In this document: positions 27,203 to 36,942 of the stretch, in pieces | Layout of the letters: each line of letters begins with the position of its first letter | Position numbering within the stretch: position 1 is the first letter of the stretch | Assembly (NCBI RefSeq): GCF_013285385.1 | Contig: NZ_CP054212.1 | Coordinates: 124,001-188,000 of the forward strand | DNA from: Paramixta manurensis | GTDB taxonomy: Bacteria; Pseudomonadota; Gammaproteobacteria; Enterobacterales; Enterobacteriaceae | DNA length: 64,000 nucleotides | Direction: 5' to 3' | Translations under genes and position numbers: made by a program | The notes under the pieces: model-generated | Database searches by the model: none | Told to the model about the DNA's origin: nothing | Seen by the model: only the letters and a program-made list of their open reading frames with translations

Positions 27203-28213
27203 GTGAAGAGATTACCGCCCTTGTTGCGTAAAGGAATACTGTTACTGATGCTGATTCTGTGTAGCGCGCAGGCCGCCGCCAGCGATGGCTGGAATCGGTA
27301 TAAAGCGACCTTTCTGTCTGGCGATGGTCGTATTGTTGATACCGGCAATAACAATGTTAGCCATACGGAAGGACAGGGTTATGCCATGTTGTTGGCGGTG
27401 CATTATGATGATCGCGACAGTTTTGCACGTCTGTGGAAATGGACCTCGACGCATTTAAGTAACCCGCAAAATGGGCTGTTTTACTGGCGCTACGACCCGG
27501 CGGCGGCGAATCCGGTCGCGGATAAGAATAACGCCGCCGATGGCGATGTGTTAATTGCCTGGGCGCTGCAACGCGCCGGTGAAAAGTGGAATAATGCCGA
27601 CTATCTGGCGCAATCAGATAAGCTTCAGCGCGCCATTGTCGCGCAGGATGTGGTGACGTATGCCGGTCATACGCTGATGCTGCCCGGCGCGCAGGGGTTC
27701 AATAAAACCAGCTATGTGATCCTTAATCCTTCCTATTTTATCTTCCCGGCGTGGCGTGACTTTGCCCGTCGTAGCCATTTGAAAGTTTGGAATCAATTGA
27801 TTGATGACGGGCTGGATGTTCTGGGAGAGATGCAGTTCGGCGCCAGCCAATTACCGTTGGATTGGGTGGCCATGAATGCCGATGGCAGCATGGCGCCTGC
27901 CACCGCCTGGCCGCCGCGCTTTAGCTATGATGCGGTGCGGGTTCCGCTCTATGTGTGGTGGTACGATGCGCAAAGTCTGCGTCTCACGCCGTTCCAGCGT
28001 TTTTGGGGCAATTTTTCACGTTTACGTACACCAGCCTGGATTGATGTGATCGCAAACGAAAGCGCGCCCTACAATATGGACGGCGGGCTACTTGCTATCC
28101 GTGATTTAACCCTCGGCGATACCGGTAATCTGACAGAATCGCTTTCTGAGCGGCAGGACTACTACTCCGCAAGTTTGCAATTGATCGTCTGGATGGCCTG
28201 GCAAGAACGTTAA
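27203..28213 (+). CDS. bcsZ: Periplasmic endoglucanase BcsZ (GH8)
   Basis: 336-residue glycoside hydrolase family 8 enzyme with a signal peptide (LLRKGILLLMLILCSAQAAA). The catalytic acid is the Glu of HTEGQGYAMLL and the GDVLIAWALQRAGE segment has the family's conserved Asp. It trims beta-1,4-glucan during cellulose export. Start is GTG directly abutting the bcsD stop; no better in-frame start precedes the signal peptide. Last gene of the bcs operon, followed by a weak GC hairpin. Confidence 0.93.
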   Translation: MKRLPPLLRKGILLLMLILCSAQAAASDGWNRYKATFLSGDGRIVDTGNNNVSHTEGQGYAMLLAVHYDDRDSFARLWKWTSTHLSNPQNGLFYWRYDPAAANPVADKNNAADGDVLIAWALQRAGEKWNNADYLAQSDKLQRAIVAQDVVTYAGHTLMLPGAQGFNKTSYVILNPSYFIFPAWRDFARRSHLKVWNQLIDDGLDVLGEMQFGASQLPLDWVAMNADGSMAPATAWPPRFSYDAVRVPLYVWWYDAQSLRLTPFQRFWGNFSRLRTPAWIDVIANESAPYNMDGGLLAIRDLTLGDTGNLTESLSERQDYYSASLQLIVWMAWQER

Positions 28214-28218
28214 CGGAT

Positions 28219-28235
28219 GCGGCGTGTCGCGCCGC
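28219..28235 (+). terminator. Weak terminator after bcsZ
   Basis: GCGGCG and CGCCGC form a 6-bp stem around TGTCG, followed by GCTTTCT. Confidence 0.4.
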
Positions 28236-28407
28236 GCTTTCTATAAAGCTCGCTTCCTTTCCACACATTTCGCCTACGCTTATCATCGGTACCTCTGCGG
28301 CCGGAATGATGACGGGGATTACTCTGATTAAAAAGCATTGCCTATAGGATATACTGAGAGCCGTTTTGGCTCCCTTATTGAGTTTTCCAGGACTCTGGAG
28401 AAGCGTT

Positions 28408-30417
28408 TTGCGCGTTAGTCGGTCACTTACGATCAAGCAGATGGCGACGGTTTCGGGCGTTGCGGTAATTACCATCTGTATTTTTATCGTTATACAGCTT
28501 TTTCATTTTGTGCAGCAGCGCAGGATTGATTACGCCCGGCAGATGGAGAATATTGCGCATACCGTGCGTCAGCCTCTCTCTGAAGCGGTGCTCAAGGCAG
28601 ATATTCCGCAAGCCGAGCGTATTTTGAATACGCTAAAACCTGCCGGGATCTTAACCCGTGCCGATGTAATGTTGCCCAATGCATTTCAGGCTTTGCACAC
28701 CAATTTTGAGCCGGAAAAACCGGTGCCGCGTTTGATTGCGCGCTTATTTGAATTGCCGGTGCAAATTACCGTACCGTTGTACTCGGTGGAGAGTAGCGCA
28801 TCGCCTAAACCGCTGGCTTATTTAGTGCTACAGGCCGATTCCTGGCGCGTATATCAATTTATTCTCAGCACCATCTCTACCATGGTGACCACCTACCTAC
28901 TATTAGCGCTGATTTTATCGGTGGCGATTAGTTGGTGTATAAACCGGCTGGTCATCCATCCGCTACGCGATATTTCCACCGAACTGCAAGCGTTGCCGCC
29001 GCAGGATATTCTGACGCATCAGCTGGCAATGCCGCCGCTGCACCACGACGATGAAATCGGCATGCTGATACGCAGCTATAACCGTAATCAGCAGGTGCTG
29101 GAGTCGGTGCATGATGAAATGACGCGCCTGACCACCCATTTTGCGCTGACGGATTTACCTAATCGTACCCTGTTTCTGGCCTTGCTGGAGCAGCACCTTA
29201 GCGCGGTTGAGCATGACAGCGCGTTCGCCGTGATGCTGGTGCGTATTGAAACGCTACAGGAAGCTAATGGGGTATTGAGCGATGAGCAGCGTGACATTTT
29301 GATGTTAACACTGGCGGAAAAAATCCGCAGCGCGCTGGTTGATCGCACCGTACTGGCTCAATTGGGTATCAGTGATTTTGTGTTGCTGGTGAAAAAAGCG
29401 AAACATCCCTGGCGGGCGATGCGCCTGGCGCGCGATCTCATGGCGCGCTTGAACCAGCCGGTGACGCTGCAGCAAATACAACTGCGGCCTAATGTCAGTA
29501 TCGGTATCGCCCAGCGTGATGCCGCTCGCTTAAGCGCCAACGAACTGCTGAGCCGTGCAACATCGGCTATGATGTCGGCACGCCACCAGGGGAAGAACCA
29601 AATTCTGTTTTTCGACCCGGTGCTGACCGAACGCGCGCAAAAGCGTTTAACGCAAGAGCATGACATTTTACAGGGGCTGGAAGAGGAGCAGTTTGCGTTA
29701 TTCCTTCAGCCGCAAATTGATATGAATAGCGGCGCGTTGGTCGGAGCGGAGGCGCTATTGCGTATGCGTCAGCCCGATGGTCGCTACTGTTTACCCGAGG
29801 ATTTTATCGCCAACGCCGAAGAGATGGGGGTCATTGGCAGTATTGGCCGCTGGGTTTTTGCCGAGTCTTGCCGTGTGTTAGCCGGATGGCAAAAGCGGGG
29901 GATTACTATTCCGCTCAGCGTCAATATTTCGGCGATGCAACTCCGCGACCCGGCGGCGGTGACGCGTCTACGCGACTTATTGTTACATCATCGCATCGCG
30001 CCGGGCAGCCTGACGCTGGAGTTAACCGAAACCGCCAGAGTCGGTGATGCCGAGCAGACCATGGCTTGGTTACGCGAATTACAGCAAGCGGGCGTCTCGG
30101 TGGCGTTGGATGATTTTGGTATGGGTTACTCAAATCTCAATTACTTGCATACATTCAAATCGTTACCGATCAATAAGCTGAAGATGGATCGTAGCTTCGT
30201 CGCGGCGCTACCGCATGACGACACCATGGTAAAAATAATCGCCGCCATTGCGGAGATTATCGGTTTGGATGTGATTGCCGAAGGGGTAGAAAATGCCGAG
30301 CAGCGTGACTGGTTGCTGGCGCGTGGCATTACCATCGGGCAAGGTTATTTGTTTGATGAAGCGTTGTCGTTAGCCGCTTTTGAGAAGTGGTTACCGCCGC
30401 TTTCAACGCAATCCTGA
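28408..30417 (+). CDS. pdeK: GGDEF-EAL phosphodiesterase PdeK (YhjK/HmsP)
   Basis: 669-residue inner-membrane protein: first helix (residues about 10-30), periplasmic sensor region, second helix (about 155-180), HAMP-like segment, degenerate GGDEF domain, then EAL domain. The GGDEF signature position reads GISDF, so it cannot be a cyclase, whereas EALLRM, DDFGMGY and EGVENAEQ keep the phosphodiesterase site. TTG at 28408 is chosen because it matches the E. coli N terminus RVSRSLTIKQMA and has GGAG upstream. It lies downstream of bcsZ and likely lowers c-di-GMP near the cellulose synthase. Confidence 0.93.
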   Translation: MRVSRSLTIKQMATVSGVAVITICIFIVIQLFHFVQQRRIDYARQMENIAHTVRQPLSEAVLKADIPQAERILNTLKPAGILTRADVMLPNAFQALHTNFEPEKPVPRLIARLFELPVQITVPLYSVESSASPKPLAYLVLQADSWRVYQFILSTISTMVTTYLLLALILSVAISWCINRLVIHPLRDISTELQALPPQDILTHQLAMPPLHHDDEIGMLIRSYNRNQQVLESVHDEMTRLTTHFALTDLPNRTLFLALLEQHLSAVEHDSAFAVMLVRIETLQEANGVLSDEQRDILMLTLAEKIRSALVDRTVLAQLGISDFVLLVKKAKHPWRAMRLARDLMARLNQPVTLQQIQLRPNVSIGIAQRDAARLSANELLSRATSAMMSARHQGKNQILFFDPVLTERAQKRLTQEHDILQGLEEEQFALFLQPQIDMNSGALVGAEALLRMRQPDGRYCLPEDFIANAEEMGVIGSIGRWVFAESCRVLAGWQKRGITIPLSVNISAMQLRDPAAVTRLRDLLLHHRIAPGSLTLELTETARVGDAEQTMAWLRELQQAGVSVALDDFGMGYSNLNYLHTFKSLPINKLKMDRSFVAALPHDDTMVKIIAAIAEIIGLDVIAEGVENAEQRDWLLARGITIGQGYLFDEALSLAAFEKWLPPLSTQS

Positions 30418-30622
30418 TCGCGGGCCGGCTTCGTTGCGGCGCGCCCAAGGTTGCCACGCGCATTGTTAGCTGAAGCGGTTCAGTTCATAAAAAACGATTA
30501 TGAATGCGTCGACTTATGTCAAAATATATCAATCCTGTTAATGCGGTGTTATTTTCGCGCTGTCGTTTGATTATAACTACAGCGATACAAATCGAACCCA
30601 TGCCGTTAACGGATCCGCTTGT
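30418..30622 (+). promoter_or_regulatory. Intergenic region upstream of dctA
   Basis: 205 bp holding the presumptive dctA promoter. TTATGTCAAAATATATCAATC near 30509 is AT-rich and of CRP-region character, but I see no full CRP site. No clear ribosome site precedes the ATG beyond GGATCC. Confidence 0.3.
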
Positions 30623-31909
30623 ATGAAAACTTCTCTGTTCAAAAGCCTCTATTTCCAAGTGTTAACAGCTATTGCCATCGGGATCCTGCTTGGCCACTTC
30701 TATCCGGAGTTGGGCGCGCAGATGAAACCCCTGGGCGATGCCTTTGTAAAACTGATCAAAATGATCATCGCACCGGTTATTTTTTGCACCGTGGTCACCG
30801 GCATTGCCGGTATGGAGAGCATGAAAGCCGTGGGGCGCACCGGCGCGGTTGCGCTGCTCTATTTTGAGATTGTCAGCACCATTGCCCTGATTATCGGGCT
30901 GATTGTGGTCAACGTATTACAACCCGGCGCCGGGATGAATGTCGACCCTTCGACGCTGGATGCCAAAGCGGTTGCGGTGTATGCCGAACAGGCTCAGCAT
31001 CAGGGCGTGATTCCATTCTTGTTAGATATTATTCCCGACAGCATCATCGGCGCTTTCGCCAGTGGCAATATTTTACAGGTTTTGCTGTTTGCCATTCTGT
31101 TTGGCTTTGCCCTGCATCATTTGGGCGATAAAGGCACCCTGATGTTCAATGTCATCGAGAACTTCTCGAAGGTGATTTTTGGCATCATCAATATGATTAT
31201 GCGTTTGGCGCCGCTTGGCGCGTTTGGCGCGATGGCATTCACGATTGGTAAATATGGCGTGGGATCGCTGGTGCAACTGGGCCAATTGATTCTCTGTTTC
31301 TACATCACCTGTATTTTGTTTGTGGTGATTGTGCTGGGCGTTATCGCACGTTATACCGGTTTTAATATCTTTAAATTCATTAGCTACATTAAAGAAGAGC
31401 TGCTGATCGTATTAGGAACCTCGTCTTCAGAATCCGCCTTACCGCGGATGCTGGATAAAATGGAAAAACTGGGTTGTAAGAAGTCAGTGGTCGGCTTGGT
31501 TATCCCGACCGGTTATTCTTTTAATCTTGATGGCACCTCGATTTATCTGACCATGGCGGCCGTGTTTATCGCTCAGGCAACCAATAGCCATATGGATATT
31601 TTGCATCAGGTTACGTTGCTGGTGGTGTTACTGCTGTCGTCAAAAGGGGCGGCTGGCGTTACCGGTAGTGGCTTTATTGTGTTGGCGGCGACGCTCTCGG
31701 CGGTAGGGCATCTGCCGGTTGCGGGTCTGGCGTTAATTCTCGGGATTGACCGTTTCATGTCGGAAGCGCGTGCGTTGACCAATTTGGTGGGGAATGGCGT
31801 GGCGACGGTTTTCGTCGCCAAGTGGGTCGGACAGTTGGATGAAACGCAATTGAAAGAGACGCTCAGCTCGGCCAAAAAGTCAAAAAAGGTGTCTGAAACG
31901 TCTCTTTAA
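30623..31909 (+). CDS. dctA: C4-dicarboxylate:H+ symporter DctA
   Basis: 428-residue inner-membrane transporter of the DAACS (glutamate-transporter fold) family that imports succinate, fumarate and malate aerobically. Hallmarks: the serine-rich motif GTSSSESALPRM of hairpin HP1, PTGYSFNLDGTSIY in TM7, SSKGAAGVTGSGF in HP2 and DRFMSEARALTNLVGNG in TM8. Length and sequence match E. coli DctA. It lies between pdeK and yhjJ as in E. coli. Confidence 0.97.
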   Translation: MKTSLFKSLYFQVLTAIAIGILLGHFYPELGAQMKPLGDAFVKLIKMIIAPVIFCTVVTGIAGMESMKAVGRTGAVALLYFEIVSTIALIIGLIVVNVLQPGAGMNVDPSTLDAKAVAVYAEQAQHQGVIPFLLDIIPDSIIGAFASGNILQVLLFAILFGFALHHLGDKGTLMFNVIENFSKVIFGIINMIMRLAPLGAFGAMAFTIGKYGVGSLVQLGQLILCFYITCILFVVIVLGVIARYTGFNIFKFISYIKEELLIVLGTSSSESALPRMLDKMEKLGCKKSVVGLVIPTGYSFNLDGTSIYLTMAAVFIAQATNSHMDILHQVTLLVVLLLSSKGAAGVTGSGFIVLAATLSAVGHLPVAGLALILGIDRFMSEARALTNLVGNGVATVFVAKWVGQLDETQLKETLSSAKKSKKVSETSL

Positions 31910-31937
31910 GCTACTCATTCAGCGAAAAATCGCCCCC

Positions 31938-31974
31938 AAATGCCTGCCGCATCTTGCCCTCGCGGCGGGCATTT
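31938..31974 (+). terminator. Hairpin after dctA
   Basis: AAATGCCTGCCGC (31938-31950) pairs with GCGGCGGGCATTT (31962-31974), one wobble pair. Probably the dctA terminator, though no T-run follows. Confidence 0.65.
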
Positions 31975-32178
31975 GCATAATAAACCCACTTATCTTTTTT
32001 CATGATATTTCACTTCGTTGCGTGACATCCTCGTCTTCGCGTGGTCTAAGAAGCGATTCTTGTAATATACGGCGGCTTTTCCTGGTCATTGCCTGATCAT
32101 TAAGCGGAAAGAGAGTGGTAAGTCGTACCGGGCCAGTGAGTATTATTTTTTTGGTTTGTGATTGAGTAGGGGTTCGCA

Positions 32179-33669
32179 ATGCAGGGCACCAGAATACGTC
32201 TTTTGGTTGGTGGTTTGTTGCTGGTAGCGGCTGGTAGCACGGTGCAGGCTGAAACACTACAACCGGATCCTGCCTGGCAGCAGGGCAAATTAGACAATGG
32301 ATTTAGCTGGCAGTTGCTGAGTACGCCGCAGCGCCCTGGCGATCGAGTAGAAATTCGTTTGTTAGTTAGTACTGGCTCACTTGTCGAAGGGGCAACACAA
32401 ACGGGTTATAGCCATTTATTGCCGCGTTTGGCGATGGTGCATAACGCGGCGCTGGACCCGGCGCAGCAGCGCGCATTGTGGCAACAGGGTATGGACCCGG
32501 GCCATCCTTTGCCGCCCGCAATTACTTCCTATGATTACACCATTTATAATTTAAGCTTGCCGAATAACCGGCCCGAAATGGTGAAGGAAGCCTTGGATTG
32601 GCTGGCGGCCACCGCCGGTAAAATGAGTATTAATGAACAAGTGGTTAACACCGCTATCGCTGCGGATGATCCTATTGCGACTTGGCCGGCTAACACGCAG
32701 GACGTTTGGTGGCGTTACCGCATGAAAGGCTCAAGTTTACTGGGGCACGATCCGGCGGAAGCGCCGAAAGCGCCGCTGGATGTTGCGCAAGTTAACGCGT
32801 TTTATAAGCAGTGGTACACACCGGATGCGATGACGTTATTTGTGGTAGGTAACGTTGATAGTCGCAGCCTGACCGAGCAGATCGGTAAAGCCTTTTCGTC
32901 GCTGGAAGGTAAACGTGAAACACCTTCGCCAATTCCAACACTCTCTCCGTTGCCGCATGAGCCGGTTAATCTGGTGAATGGCGATGTAACGCAGGATCGC
33001 TTGTCACTGGTGTGGGACACGCCCTGGCAACCCATTCGTGACTCGCAAAATTTGATGCATTACTGGCAAAGTGACCTGGCGCGTGAAGCGCTATTTTGGC
33101 ATGTGCAACGTGTGTTGAGCGACAGTAAAGCGCAGGGTGTTCAGGTTGGGTTCGACTGCCGGGTGCTGTATCAGCGCGCGCAGTGCGGTATCAATATGGA
33201 TTCAGGGAATGCCGGGCTTGAGAACAATATGACGTTGGTCGCTCATGAGTTGGCGAATATTCGCGACAATGGCTTACCGCAAGCGGAGTTTGATGCGCTG
33301 ATGGCGCAGAAAGTGGCTGAGTTGAATAAGCTGTTCGCGACGTATGCGCGCACCGATACTGATGTATTAATGAGTCAGCGTTTACGTTCACAACAGAATG
33401 CGGTCGTGGATATTGCGCCTGAGCAGTATCAGACGTTGCGGCAGGCTTTTTTATCTAATCTAACCTTGCCGATGTTGAATGAGGAGCTCCGTCAGCAGTT
33501 GTCGCAGGAGTTGACGATGGTGTTAATGCAACCGCAAGGTGAGCCGGAGATTAATATCAAAGCGTTGCATGAGAACTGGCAGAAGATTATGACGCCGCCG
33601 CCTGCGCCACCCGCCGTGTCGGAGGATAATAAGCCTGAGGTTTCGGACATCCCGGCGCCACAGTCATAA
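32179..33669 (+). CDS. yhjJ: M16-like periplasmic protein YhjJ (non-catalytic)
   Basis: 496-residue member of the insulinase/M16 family with an N-terminal signal (MQGTRIRLLVGGLLLVAAGS..., cleavage near VQA). The metal-binding HxxEH motif is not present: the corresponding region reads TGYSHLLPRLAM, so it is expected to be inactive. Segments such as YTPDAMTLFVVGNVD and WDTPWQPIRDSQNL match E. coli YhjJ. Function is unknown. A strong hairpin follows, after which the accessory effector region begins. Confidence 0.9.
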   Translation: MQGTRIRLLVGGLLLVAAGSTVQAETLQPDPAWQQGKLDNGFSWQLLSTPQRPGDRVEIRLLVSTGSLVEGATQTGYSHLLPRLAMVHNAALDPAQQRALWQQGMDPGHPLPPAITSYDYTIYNLSLPNNRPEMVKEALDWLAATAGKMSINEQVVNTAIAADDPIATWPANTQDVWWRYRMKGSSLLGHDPAEAPKAPLDVAQVNAFYKQWYTPDAMTLFVVGNVDSRSLTEQIGKAFSSLEGKRETPSPIPTLSPLPHEPVNLVNGDVTQDRLSLVWDTPWQPIRDSQNLMHYWQSDLAREALFWHVQRVLSDSKAQGVQVGFDCRVLYQRAQCGINMDSGNAGLENNMTLVAHELANIRDNGLPQAEFDALMAQKVAELNKLFATYARTDTDVLMSQRLRSQQNAVVDIAPEQYQTLRQAFLSNLTLPMLNEELRQQLSQELTMVLMQPQGEPEINIKALHENWQKIMTPPPAPPAVSEDNKPEVSDIPAPQS

Positions 33670-33673
33670 TAGC

Positions 33674-33704
33674 ATCAGCGCGGGGCTAGCTGCTCCGCGC
33701 TGAT
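33674..33704 (+). terminator. Terminator after yhjJ
   Basis: ATCAGCGCGG (33674-33683) and CCGCGCTGAT (33695-33704) form a perfect 10-bp stem; TGTGAGTGTTT follows. Confidence 0.7.
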
Positions 33705-33725
33705 TGTGAGTGTTTACTAACTTCA

Positions 33726-33758
33726 TTAAACCACACGCAACTCTTCGTAAGACAACAT
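33726..33758. repeat. GST 3'-end remnant, copy 1
   Basis: 33 nt identical to the 3' end of the GST gene at 38254-38286, beginning exactly at its stop codon; in minus frame it reads MLSYEELRVV then stop. It lies upstream of the lipase gene and marks the edge of a duplicated module. Confidence 0.85.
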
Positions 33759-33909
33759 GATATGAATGTGGCATTAGGTCAAAAATGGCCCTGGCTTTAA
33801 TTCTGTAACCGACACAAGACCAGGTACTCTCAGAGGGGGGAAAGGCGGCCAGTTCAGCAGAGAAAACGATCACGCCAGGCAGAATAAATCGTTTCTTTGT
33901 CCTGGAACA

Positions 33910-36045
33910 ATGACGTTAAAATCACGCGCTGGTTACGATGGAACGTTATTTACACATAGGAATGTGAAGGGAATCGGCATGGAAATTATTGGCGACAATA
34001 CCTGTGTCACCAGCCTCAGGCCCAAAGGGAAGGTTGTTTACTGTCGCGGTGAGCCGCATAAATACTGGCTTGAACTTCAGTTCGTGGATGAGAACAATAC
34101 CCCGATAGCCGGGCTGAACGTACAACTGAAATACTCTCCACTGGCCTCTGAGAGGGAGGTCGCCATCGCTCGTAGTCGCGGCTACGACTACAACCCCACG
34201 CCTCCGCCTAATCCGCCCGCCGGAGTGACCGACAGCCAGGGACTGGTCCGTTTCGATGACCTCTACTGGATCACGGTTAATGTGAAGGTTGACGGTCAGC
34301 AACTGGCCGATGAAATGGAACAGCGGCCGCTGGGCGTTCGCCGCAACCCGAACAGCCAGCCGGTGACCAATAATTTATTCAGACCGGAAACCCGCGACCC
34401 GTCATGGTGCACTGATGTGCAGGAGAAAGCAGAGGCCAGCGGGCATATGCATCATTATGTCACTATTGGCGAACTCTGTGACCGGCTGCCGCATATTGAG
34501 GGCTGGAATGCGCCTGAGCCGCCGAAATTCCATTTCCCGCCGGGAAAATCGCTGAAAGGGACGGAGATTGCGCGGGAGGCGCTGGAAAAACGGCATGTGA
34601 TTGAGATCTGCCCGTTCCGGGCATGGGTGCTGGCGTTGCACGACACGAAAGAGTACGACCTTGCCAACGGATATAACCTCGGCATTATGGCCGATCTCGC
34701 CTATACCGCAGAAGCGGCAAACCCGGCCATCGATTATTTTTTCCGTCAGAAGTGCCAGGATCTGTCCTGTATCCCGCAATTTGCGGAGTTCCCTTCTTAT
34801 TTTCACGCGTTGGCGGTAGATGTACCGTTCCGTGACCACTATCGGGCTCCGGTCTACCTGAACACAGGGGCAGAACAGTACGGGGAAGGCGATACCCGAC
34901 TGTTTACGGTGGAATGTGGTATGCACGTGCTGGTTGCCTGGTGCGGCACCGACAGCCTGCTGAATGTGGTAACCGATTTATCCTTTGCGCCGAAGCGCTG
35001 CCTGCCGGATTTGGCCGGTGAGGGATATGTTCACGGTGGTTTTCTGGAAGCTTATCAGCTGGCGAAGCGGAAGTTTGGAGAGAAGTTTGATCTTCGAGCG
35101 CTCAGAACATCTTTAGACAAAGGAAAGTCGCTGTTCATTTGCGGGCATAGTCTGGGCGGTGCGCTGGCGCTGCTGTATGCCGCCGAGATGAAAGTTTATC
35201 ATCCCGTGCTCTACACCTATGGCATGCCGCGCACCTTTACGCGTAAGGCGATAGCCTCACTGAGCGCCATCACGCATTACCGGCACGTCAACGATAACGA
35301 CACGATTACGCAGATCCCCCCGGATGCCGATCTTGATAATGCGTTCTACGAGGTGTGGGGCCCACTGGGGGACAAGCTGGGGTTCGACTGGTCGCTGACC
35401 ACGGCCGCCGGGCTCAGTGTGACGGTACGGGATCTGACGTATCAGTCGGCGGGACTGATGGAGAAAAAAGATCCGTACTGGCACCACGGCAGTACGGTAA
35501 TATTTTTCCGGGCGCAGCAGTGCGCGATACGGGCCGCCAGTCGATACCAGAAAAGCCTGATCGACGGCCAGACATACACCCGGCATTTTGTGGCTGTGAA
35601 GCTGTTCCTGGTGCCGTCCCTGAATGAGGAGTGCCTGAAATCCACCGGCGAGCATCAGGTGGCGTTTATCCAGTGTCTGGATCCGGCCAGCCTGAAAAAG
35701 ACCTTTCCACAGAATACCAATCCGGTGCTGAACGGCATTGGTACCGATCCCCGCAGCCACTCAATGGCGCACCGCTATCTGCCGTATCTCCATAATCAGG
35801 TGCTGGAGCTGGCCGACCCGGCGCGAGATATGAGCAGAAAAGCGATGCGGGAGAGATTCCGGGGCGAGGTTGAGAAGGATGCATCCGGCAGCAATCCGGA
35901 TGAGGTGGAGCGCAACCGCGGGTTCCTGGCGCTTCAGGATATGTTGCCGGTAACGCTGAAACGGACACGGGCTGAGGAAACCGGAAAAAATGCGCTGATC
36001 CGCTTTGCGGAGGTAACGGATGAAGACGTTGAATTTTCTCAGTAG
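33910..36045 (+). CDS. Class-3 lipase, candidate type VI secretion effector
   Basis: 711-residue protein with an alpha/beta-hydrolase lipase domain. The nucleophile elbow GHSLGG is at residues 412-417 (Ser414), followed by YTYGMPRTF and HVNDNDTITQIPPD (likely Asp) and a later WHHGS (candidate His). The N-terminal 120 residues resemble transthyretin/Ig-like adaptors of T6SS effectors (FVDENNTPIAGLNVQLKY... GVTDSQGLVRFDD). No signal peptide. The next gene, a lipoprotein, overlaps its end by 26 nt, the usual effector-immunity layout. No VgrG, Hcp or PAAR is nearby. Family resembles Tle2-type phospholipases; the target is inferred, not shown. Confidence 0.72.
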   Translation: MTLKSRAGYDGTLFTHRNVKGIGMEIIGDNTCVTSLRPKGKVVYCRGEPHKYWLELQFVDENNTPIAGLNVQLKYSPLASEREVAIARSRGYDYNPTPPPNPPAGVTDSQGLVRFDDLYWITVNVKVDGQQLADEMEQRPLGVRRNPNSQPVTNNLFRPETRDPSWCTDVQEKAEASGHMHHYVTIGELCDRLPHIEGWNAPEPPKFHFPPGKSLKGTEIAREALEKRHVIEICPFRAWVLALHDTKEYDLANGYNLGIMADLAYTAEAANPAIDYFFRQKCQDLSCIPQFAEFPSYFHALAVDVPFRDHYRAPVYLNTGAEQYGEGDTRLFTVECGMHVLVAWCGTDSLLNVVTDLSFAPKRCLPDLAGEGYVHGGFLEAYQLAKRKFGEKFDLRALRTSLDKGKSLFICGHSLGGALALLYAAEMKVYHPVLYTYGMPRTFTRKAIASLSAITHYRHVNDNDTITQIPPDADLDNAFYEVWGPLGDKLGFDWSLTTAAGLSVTVRDLTYQSAGLMEKKDPYWHHGSTVIFFRAQQCAIRAASRYQKSLIDGQTYTRHFVAVKLFLVPSLNEECLKSTGEHQVAFIQCLDPASLKKTFPQNTNPVLNGIGTDPRSHSMAHRYLPYLHNQVLELADPARDMSRKAMRERFRGEVEKDASGSNPDEVERNRGFLALQDMLPVTLKRTRAEETGKNALIRFAEVTDEDVEFSQ

Positions 36046-36799
36046 AGCCGCTGTTATTGGGTCCGCTTTCGGGCTGCTTTGCGGGTGTGATAACCGGCCT
36101 GACCGTACGCTGTCGCCCCGGGAGGAGGCTAAATGGGTGACGGTGACTTTTCGCGTACCGGAAGGAATAACGCTTAAACCTGCGGAGCTGCTGTACCGCT
36201 CGGAACAGTGTAAATCTGTGCGCTATAACTCGAGTAATGAGCCTCATAATATTCCGGGCTACAACGATGTTGAACAGCCCTTCAGTTCGCAGGACGGCAG
36301 CGATAGTCGACGTCTGCGGGTTGCCGTGGATGGCGGCGGCTCATGCCACTGGCAGCTGAACTCACTGATGGTAAGCTTCAGGATAGCGGGAGATAATCCA
36401 CTGGTGAAGGGAAAAGAGGTGATTGATACCAGCTATATCTTCGATTTCGGCGACTACGGACTCAGTGACGGCTACGGGACCGGGCGGGCTAAAGCATTCG
36501 GCGGTGAGCAACTGGCGCTGAAAACAGACTTTTTCCCTATGGTTGTTCACCATATAGATAATAAATTAGACCTGTCTCTTTTTGGTGGTGATACAGGACG
36601 CGAGCAATGGCGGAGAAGATATAAAATAGTAAATGCGAAACGCATTGATATTGAACCACAAATACATTTAACAAAAGTAGTTGAGTTAGTACCACCTGCT
36701 ATTCGTCCTGGAAACCTGACTGCAACTTATCCTGATGGCAGTAGTGAAGAAATACCTTATATCTACCCGGATTACAACAAGTTACTGTCGATGAAATAA
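36020..36799 (+). CDS. Lipoprotein, probable immunity to the lipase effector (copy 1)
   Basis: 259-residue lipoprotein: signal MKTLNFLSRAAVIGSAFGLL with lipobox LLCGC. The mature part is beta-rich (SYIFDFGDYGLSDGYGTG, KTDFFPMV) and ends IPYIYPDYNKLLSMK. It is translationally coupled to the lipase by overlap and has a close paralogue at 37405-38187. Periplasmic lipoprotein immunity proteins are the rule for T6SS phospholipases, so this is the probable antidote. No enzymatic motif is seen. Confidence 0.7.
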   Translation: MKTLNFLSRAAVIGSAFGLLCGCDNRPDRTLSPREEAKWVTVTFRVPEGITLKPAELLYRSEQCKSVRYNSSNEPHNIPGYNDVEQPFSSQDGSDSRRLRVAVDGGGSCHWQLNSLMVSFRIAGDNPLVKGKEVIDTSYIFDFGDYGLSDGYGTGRAKAFGGEQLALKTDFFPMVVHHIDNKLDLSLFGGDTGREQWRRRYKIVNAKRIDIEPQIHLTKVVELVPPAIRPGNLTATYPDGSSEEIPYIYPDYNKLLSMK

Positions 36800-36827
36800 T
36801 CAAAGCATGCATTAAGTAAAAGGATCT

Positions 36828-36852
36828 TCCTGAGGTCCTTCTACGCCTTCAA
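36828..36852 (+). terminator. Terminator after immunity copy 1
   Basis: AAAAGGATCT and AGGTCCTTCT around TCCTG; the same hairpin as at 38206-38230, with substitutions on the 3' arm. Confidence 0.6.
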
Positions 36853-36942
36853 CCTCCGAACTCGCTCGTTTTATTTATCCGGCAGAACCGCATTAAAAAT
36901 GCACTTAGCGTACGGTTGGGCTTCAAACCCCATGAATTTTTA

